Source of the DNA: Bifidobacterium breve
Lineage (GTDB): Bacteria; Bacteroidota; Bacteroidia; Chitinophagales; Chitinophagaceae
Length of the DNA stretch: 7,028 nt
Assembly: GCA_943323935.2 (NCBI GenBank)
Contig: CALPJR020000040.1
Span: 1-7,028 of the forward strand
Direction of reading: 5' to 3'
The translations under genes and the position numbers were made by a program. The notes beneath the pieces were generated by a model. That model had not been told where the DNA came from, did no database searches, and saw only the letters and a list, made by a program, of their open reading frames with translations. Shown piece after piece: positions 6,454 to 7,028 of the stretch. Positions within the stretch are counted from its first letter, which is position 1; each line of letters starts with the position of its first letter.

Positions 6454-7028
6454 TGAACCCTGCAATTAAACAATTACTCGATCAAAAAGTAAAGCAATAC
6501 AACCATATTGACTTTATCGAAAAGGATCCAATCAGTATACCCCATTTATTTACAAAGCAGCAAGACATTGAAATTGCTGCTTTTTTTGCCGCCATTTTTG
6601 CTTGGGGCAATCGTACCACCATCATTCAAAAGAGCAAGGAATTGCTTGAAAGAATGGACAATGCCCCTTTTGAATTTTGTACCCAACACCAAGCAAAAGA
6701 TCTAAAAAAATTAGGAGGTTTCGCGCATCGTACATTCAAGGATACCGACTTATTGTATTGTATCGCTTTTTTTAAACAACATTATGCAACAAATAAAAGT
6801 TTAGAAACAGCTTTTTTTATCAATCAACAATCAGGTAAAAAAATAAAAACAGTAGAAGCAGGATTGGACCATTTTAAAAATTACTTTTTTTCATTAAAGG
6901 AGGCACCAGATCGTACTAAAAAACATATTGCATCTCCCGAAAACGGATCTACTTGTAAAAGATTGAATATGTTTTTAAGATGGATGGTGCGTAAGGATCA
7001 ACATGGGGTTGACTTTGGCTTGTGGAAA
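6453..7028 (+). CDS. TIGR02757 (DUF2400) family protein, N-terminal part
   Basis: An ATG at 6453 overlaps the preceding TAA (TAATG) and opens a frame that continues without a stop for 192 codons to the window edge, so the 3' end is missing. The protein resembles the TIGR02757/DUF2400 family of uncharacterised Bacteroidota proteins. Recognisable conserved pieces are HLFTKQQDIEIAAFFAAIFA (31-50) with WGNR (51-54), AHRTFKDTDLLY (91-102), PDRTKKHIASP (152-162), CKRLNMFLRWMVR (168-180) and GVDFGLWK (185-192). No signal peptide or membrane segment is present, so it is probably cytoplasmic. The stop/start overlap suggests translational coupling to the PLP enzyme. Function is unknown; the many conserved Arg, Lys and Trp residues would suit a nucleic-acid-binding protein, but that is only a guess. 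Confidence 0.88.
   Translation, partial: MNPAIKQLLDQKVKQYNHIDFIEKDPISIPHLFTKQQDIEIAAFFAAIFAWGNRTTIIQKSKELLERMDNAPFEFCTQHQAKDLKKLGGFAHRTFKDTDLLYCIAFFKQHYATNKSLETAFFINQQSGKKIKTVEAGLDHFKNYFFSLKEAPDRTKKHIASPENGSTCKRLNMFLRWMVRKDQHGVDFGLWK

Noticed and set aside
6508..6705. A plus-strand 65-codon open frame
   Set aside because: It is out of frame with, and fully inside, the TIGR02757-family gene starting at 6453, which has clear family motifs.

Overview
The window looks like an ordinary chromosomal stretch from a Bacteroidota genome, most likely the Chitinophagia/Chitinophagaceae. The evidence is AT-rich DNA, gene starts without Shine-Dalgarno motifs, a Bacteroidota-type promoter (TTG, 21-nt spacer, TACTTTTG) in front of the leftward gene, and lineage-typical proteins: a TIGR02757/DUF2400 family member, a bacterial deoxyhypusine-synthase-like protein, and a secreted M28 peptidase whose signal peptide ends ...VNA|Q. 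The genus cannot be fixed from the sequence alone.

Layout. Positions 1-414 hold the 3' end of a CorC/HlyC-type (CBS plus CorC_HlyC) membrane protein gene. It is followed on the same strand by tatC (486-1337), rpiB (1370-1822) and a secreted M28 metallopeptidase gene (1889-3343). This rightward block ends at a hairpin terminator (3363-3393). A 187-bp convergent spacer follows, containing three more small hairpins and a strong 17-bp-stem terminator (3488-3531) that belongs to the only leftward gene, a deoxyhypusine-synthase-like gene (3531-4505). A short divergent region (4506-4605) separates it from a second rightward block: an SdpI/DUF1648-family membrane protein (4606-5274), a PLP-dependent cystathionine gamma-synthase/lyase-family enzyme (5302-6453), and a TIGR02757-family gene that overlaps it by one base (TAATG) and runs off the right end (6453-7028+).

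The genes are mostly housekeeping or envelope functions: protein export by Tat, pentose phosphate interconversion, extracytoplasmic peptide hydrolysis, sulfur amino acid metabolism, and probably polyamine chemistry. Nothing ties them into one pathway. I see no mobile elements, CRISPR arrays, rRNA or tRNA genes, or defence systems. The points most worth a second look are the altered amine-pocket residues in the deoxyhypusine-synthase-like protein, the coupled gene of unknown function at the right edge, and the packed hairpins between the two terminators. I did not find convincing evidence of a new multi-gene system.
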